In this document: positions 63,676 to 64,000 of the stretch, in pieces
Layout of the letters: every line of letters starts with the position of its first letter
Position numbering within the stretch: the first letter of the stretch is position 1
Position numbers and translations under genes: made by a program
Source: DATFVA01 sp963832355
GTDB taxonomy: Bacteria; Bacteroidota; Ignavibacteria; Ignavibacteriales; Ignavibacteriaceae
NCBI GenBank assembly: GCA_963832355.1
Contig: CAWHTX010000016.1
Location: forward strand, 186,001-250,000
Length of the DNA: 64,000 nucleotides
Direction: 5' to 3'
Notes under the pieces: model-generated
Told to the model about the DNA's origin: nothing
The model's database searches: none
The model's input: the letters and a program-made list of their open reading frames with translations, nothing else

Positions 63676-64000
63676 ATGGCAGTTATCAAACCCTTCAAAG
63701 CATTAAGACCTTCAAAAGACATTGCCCAAACAGTAGCCAGCGTACCATATGATGTAGTAAACAGAAAAGAAGCCAGGATAGAAGCAGAAGGAAATCCCTT
63801 AAACTTTTTACGTGTTACACGTTCGGAAATTGAACTCGATGATAGTGTTAGTCCTTATTCAGCAGAAGTATACAAAAAAGCAAAAGAAAACCTCGAAAGG
63901 TTAAAAACAGAAGCTCCGCTTATTGTTGAGGATTCACCTCATTTCTACCTATACAGACTTGAGATGAACGGAAAAGCACAGGTAGGAATTGCAGCTACGT
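63676..64000 (+). CDS. DUF1015 family protein, N-terminal part (cut by window edge)
   Basis: First 108 residues of a DUF1015 protein: AVIKPFKALRPSKDI, ASVPYDVVNRKEAR, NPLNFLRVTRSEIEL and HFYLYRLEMNGKAQVGI. Family members are about 410 residues and often lie beside serine-biosynthesis genes; function is not established. AAGGAG lies 12 bases upstream of the ATG. Confidence 0.9.
   Translation, partial: MAVIKPFKALRPSKDIAQTVASVPYDVVNRKEARIEAEGNPLNFLRVTRSEIELDDSVSPYSAEVYKKAKENLERLKTEAPLIVEDSPHFYLYRLEMNGKAQVGIAAT

Noticed and set aside
1..64000. tRNA, rRNA, CRISPR array, IS element or prophage
   Set aside because: No cloverleaf, transposase, integrase, evenly spaced direct repeats with spacers or phage genes were recognised by eye; a tRNAscan or CRISPR search was not possible.

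Overview
The window looks like chromosomal DNA of a diderm bacterium of the Bacteroidota/Ignavibacteria lineage. The evidence is a type IX secretion (T9SS) C-terminal domain with the Ignavibacteria-like linker LSQNYPNPFNPATTI, a fused CcoNO cytochrome oxidase, DUF5686, DUF4922 and DUF885 proteins, many lipoproteins with short lipoboxes, a GTG/TTG-rich start set, and promoter-like TTTG...TAnnTTTG boxes. Placement is by gene content only; no rRNA, tRNA, CRISPR array, transposase, integrase or phage gene was recognised.

Layout. 1-2 kb: two-component system (partial kinase, OmpR-type regulator) behind a DUF2231 membrane protein. 2.3-4.2 kb: LytS/LytTR pair, followed by a small dispersed-type hairpin repeat. 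4.3-10.7 kb: repeat lipoprotein, S9 peptidase, GT-C mannosyltransferase-like membrane protein and a TonB-receptor-like barrel. 10.9-13.1 kb: HU, an orphan T9SS sorting domain and a propeller-like lipoprotein. 13.3-21.7 kb: a complete cbb3 oxidase operon on the minus strand in the order ccoI-ccoS-ccoNO-ccoQ-ccoP-ccoG-ccoH-safE-like. 22-28.2 kb: DUF2269 protein, an 11-bp tandem array, an ABC exporter, a periplasmic GH13 enzyme and a DUF885 lipoprotein. 28.3-33.9 kb, minus strand: an envelope-glycan set (SpoIID, GT4, lipoprotein, tandem GT2, DUF4922 phosphorylase-like). 34.1-38.1 kb: arginase, 5-formyl-THF cyclo-ligase-like protein, membrane protein, then an ECF sigma/anti-sigma pair. 38.3-42.7 kb: alaS (broken near its 3' end), radA, RRM protein. 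42.7-47.8 kb: DUF5686 outer-membrane protein and a convergent lysine-ketoglutarate reductase/saccharopine dehydrogenase pair. 48-51.4 kb: two M16 peptidase genes, the second broken. 51.4-56.6 kb: HAD, L,D-transpeptidase, degenerate receiver, ychF (broken), GNAT, OsmC, a second 11-bp array and a small barrel protein. 56.9-59.1 kb: ergothioneine genes egtB-egtD. 59.2-64 kb: valS, class B-type acid phosphatase, a broken esterase and the start of a DUF1015 protein.

How it fits together. The cbb3 operon supplies a high-affinity terminal oxidase with its copper ATPase and assembly factors. Lysine (saccharopine route) and arginine (arginase) catabolism point to amino-acid use. The S9, M16 and DUF885 peptidases and the GH13 enzyme fit a heterotrophic lifestyle. 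Ergothioneine synthesis and OsmC fit oxidative-stress defence in a cell that respires oxygen.

The oddest features are four genes (alaS, an M16 gene, ychF, an esterase), possibly five, each interrupted by what looks like exactly one extra base, and two distant intergenic arrays built from related 11-bp units. I did not find a single convincing entirely new system. The best candidate for an under-described pathway is the SpoIID-GT4-GT2-DUF4922 cluster.
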